From NCBI GenBank assembly GCA_022316685.1, contig JAKJHU010000005.1:13122707-13186706 (forward strand): a DNA stretch of 64,000 bases, read 5' to 3'. Source of the DNA: Progne subis subis (taxonomy: Eukaryota > Chordata > Aves > Passeriformes > Hirundinidae). Within the stretch, counting starts at the first letter, position 1. Each line of letters begins with the position of its first letter. A program made the translations under genes and the position numbers. The notes under the pieces are model-generated. The model saw only the letters and a list, made by a program, of their open reading frames with translations. It was not told where the DNA came from and did no database searches. Shown here piece by piece: positions 61,568 through 64,000 of this stretch.

Positions 61568-62150
61568 TGTGGTTTAACCCAGACAGCAACCAAGGCCCAC
61601 CCAGCCCCTCACTCCCTCCTGCAGTGGCAGGATCAGGAAGAAAATCTGAAGGGTAAAAGGTAAAAAATTCATGGGCTGAGATAAATTAACAGTCTTATAG
61701 GGAAAGCAGAAACTGCGCACACAAGCAAATCAAATCAGGGAATTAATCCACTGCTTCCCATGGGCAGGCAGGTGTCCAGGAGAGCAGAGCCCCATCACAG
61801 ATAAAAGTTACTTGGGAAGACAGACCATCACTCCAAACATCCTCCTTTCCTCCTTCTTTCCCCCACTTTATACATTCTGAGTGTGGTGTACTGTGATCTG
61901 GAATACCCCTTTGGTCGGGATGGGTCACCTGTCCCTGCTGCATCTCCTCCCAACCTCCCGTGCACCCCCAACTTCCCTTGCCATGTGGCAGTAGGAAAAG
62001 CAGGAAAAGCCTTGGCTCTGTTTAAGCCCTGCTCAGCAATAACAAAAACATCTCTGTTTTACCAACCCTGTGTTCAGCACAAAAAATATTCCCATGCTCC
62101 TGTACTAGTACTGTGAAGACAACTAACCAACCCCAGCCAAAACCAGCACA
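61568..62150 (-). mobile_element. Solo LTR of ERVL type, 583 bp
   Basis: On the minus strand it starts TGTGCTGGTTTTGGCTGGGG and ends GGGTTAAACCACA. These are the same kind of ends as the LTR at 6,701-7,274, so both belong to one broad avian ERVL LTR group. No internal sequence is attached. The flanks ACTAT and ACTGC match at only three of five bases, so the target duplication is uncertain. Confidence 0.82.
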
Positions 62151-62325
62151 ACTGCTTTGTTTCACTGTTAAATAAAGAGTTAGCCTTGAAACTTTTTGGT
62201 TGCTAGTGACTCAGATTTTGAGTACAAGCACAAGACTGGCTGAAACATTCTTGGTTTATTTTTAAATTTTGTAATGCCCAGCACTGGAAGCAGCTTTTAA
62301 ATCACCTAGCCATTTAATGTCTTAC

Positions 62326-62429
62326 AGGTGCTTTGAATGAAGCAGGAACATCTATTAATACCTCTGTGAACTGAGAAAATGCACTCGAAGGTATGTGATG
62401 ACATCTAGCCTTCAGTACCTTTAAAACAT
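62326..62429 (-). other. Possible exon, unidentified
   Basis: A minus-strand segment with acceptor TGCATGCCTTCTCACAG and donor CACCT|GTAAGA is open for 34 codons (VLKVLKARCHHIPSSAFSQF and on to DVPASFKAP). Phase 1 in, 0 out. It may be an upstream exon of the decayed gene, but it cannot be phase-linked to the next candidates. An LTR lies between. Confidence 0.2.
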
Positions 62430-62430
62430 C

Positions 62431-63382
62431 TGTGAGAAGGCATGCAGATGCATATGCTTTGTTATGGATCAGGGACTGATCAGGAAAGACCATTTCAGAC
62501 ATTTTTCAGGAACACTGTCAGGACATCAAACACTCACACTTCTCTTATTTTGCAAAGTCATGGTAAATCTGCCATTCTCCAGGTCATTTGCATTAGTTGA
62601 ATCCTGTCAATCTACACTGGGCTTTCACAGTGTTCTTTTTTCTCTCCTTTAAATTTTTGGTTTTATTGGGAATATCTATGCCCTAGAGCAGGTTCCATGT
62701 ATTAGTGAAAGAGATAAAAAATTTGAAAATGCTTAACTTTGGTGTCTCTGAGACAGTTTAATTTTTTAATACATTTCAAGCATGATTACATGATGTGGAA
62801 ACATATTTAATGTTCAGTTTCCTTGTCAGAAGTGATTCAATGCCTAGAAGCATTTAGAAGCTTTGAAAGATTTAATTTAGTGTATATACAAGTACCAAAA
62901 AAATGTGTCCTTGTGGATGCAGGAATTTTTATAGAAATTTTATATTACCCAAAATGATCTAAAAATATCTACATCATGAATTCATGCATTGTGGAGTTAT
63001 GAGAATTTTGCAAGGCAAATCAAAATTTTGCTAAATGTTTTCTGCCACTTAGTACTGACCAAAAGGTGTCTGTATCTTTCCATGACATTTGCCCAAAGGA
63101 TTAGGGGAAAAGAAAAAAATAGATCAGTGCTTTGATGATGGCAAACTAGTGCTAGAGAGCTTATCACACACAGACCAATCAATTCCTCAAAGTGATTTTC
63201 TGTATAAGAAAGTTCTGGCAGAACAACAAAAGAATGGGATAGAGTGTAGATTTGTGTATTTTTATCATCATACTTATCCACAGATAGAGCTTACTGTGGA
63301 ACTAAATGGAGAAGCACTGAAGGGGAAAAGAAAATCTACAATCTGTATAGAAAAAGTTTAAAGGAAATTCTTCCCTCCTATT
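62431..63382. other. AT-rich DNA, no gene called
   Basis: Short frames on both strands without family features or good splice sites. Confidence 0.4.
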
Positions 63383-63477
63383 AAAAAAAAAAACAACCAA
63401 ACAAAAACAAACAACCCAACAAACCAACAAACAACAACAACAAAATCCCAAACACACACCCCCCCCCCCCCCCCCCA
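63383..63477. repeat. A/CAAA-rich tract followed by poly-C
   Basis: An A-rich (CAAA/CAA)n tract runs into CACACA and then 18 C at 63,459-63,476. The frame on the opposite strand (GGGGGG-rich) is an artefact of this tract. Confidence 0.92.
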
Positions 63478-64000
63478 ACTTTAAATGATTACCAGGATAT
63501 ACAGTACAGGAACAGAGCATGGACAAAAGAAAAAATGGGACTCCTGCTTGCCTCTCCATGTGCTCAAGCCCTGGGCTGATCAGTCTAGGGATTCATCCAA
63601 TTTCAATGTGCAATTAATCATCCCCAACTTCTCCATACATGTCAAAGAAATGCATATCACTGCCAGCTGTGATTTGTGCTCATCTTAGGTTGGAACAAGA
63701 GAGCAGCATCATCCTTCCTTCATACACATCAACATGCTGCTATAAAATAAAGTGGATTGATATGCATGCAGGTCCGGCACAAACTAGACAAGAATAATTT
63801 TGCGTTACAGTGCCTTTCCATACTGCTCCTAGTCATAGGCACATCAGACAGTTATGTCCTAAATCAGCAAATCCAATTTCCTGCTATCTCAGTCCCATCA
63901 CTATGCGTAATCCCTTTCATGATTAAGCTACTCTTGTTTAAAAGAACTTGCTCTAAAATAGGGCAACTGCTCCTTCACAGCCCTCAGCACACAATCACTT

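Noticed and set aside
1..64000. CRISPR arrays, bacterial operons, tRNA or rRNA genes
   Set aside because: This is vertebrate nuclear DNA. No regularly spaced repeats or structured RNA gene signatures were seen.

Overview
The window is bird nuclear DNA, probably from a songbird. It is AT-rich and gene-poor, with introns, CR1 LINE fragments, an ERVL pol-LTR remnant and several solo LTRs. These are the repeat classes typical of avian, and especially passerine, genomes. The one gene identified with certainty is VIP (vasoactive intestinal peptide precursor) on the minus strand, about 51,375 to 43,815. It has seven exons. Six coding exons give a 198-residue precursor that closely follows the chicken precursor as I remember it. 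Its promoter, CRE, TATA box, CpG island, PHI exon, VIP exon and 3' UTR can all be placed.

Layout. 1-8,112: unique AT-rich DNA, a minus CR1, then a decayed ERVL pol and its 3' LTR, then a plus CR1. 8,113-17,460: mostly unique DNA with solo LTRs and CR1s, including an LTR nested in a CR1 with its target duplication still visible. 17,461-28,400: unique DNA, a 128-bp tandem duplication and two neighbouring LTRs. 28,400-33,210: candidate plus-strand coding fragments, of which the best is a phase-matched exon pair at 32,787-33,206. 33,207-43,810: no gene recognised. 43,815-51,460: VIP. 51,460-55,420: GC-rich flank, a pyrimidine-rich minisatellite and a solo LTR. 56,091-60,646: ten minus-strand exon-like segments whose splice sites and phases chain together but which carry four in-frame stops and one lost splice donor. 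This looks like a decayed, unannotated gene upstream of VIP. 60,836-62,429: weaker upstream pieces and another solo LTR.

VIP is expected to be transcribed from the TATA/CRE promoter, spliced, translated into the secretory pathway, and cleaved at dibasic sites to PHI and amidated VIP. The phase-symmetric PHI exon can be skipped without a frameshift. The main discovery candidate is the decayed multi-exon gene just upstream of VIP. The plus-strand exon pair at 32.8-33.2 kb is second. All assignments rest on reading the sequence and remembered family features. No alignment was run.
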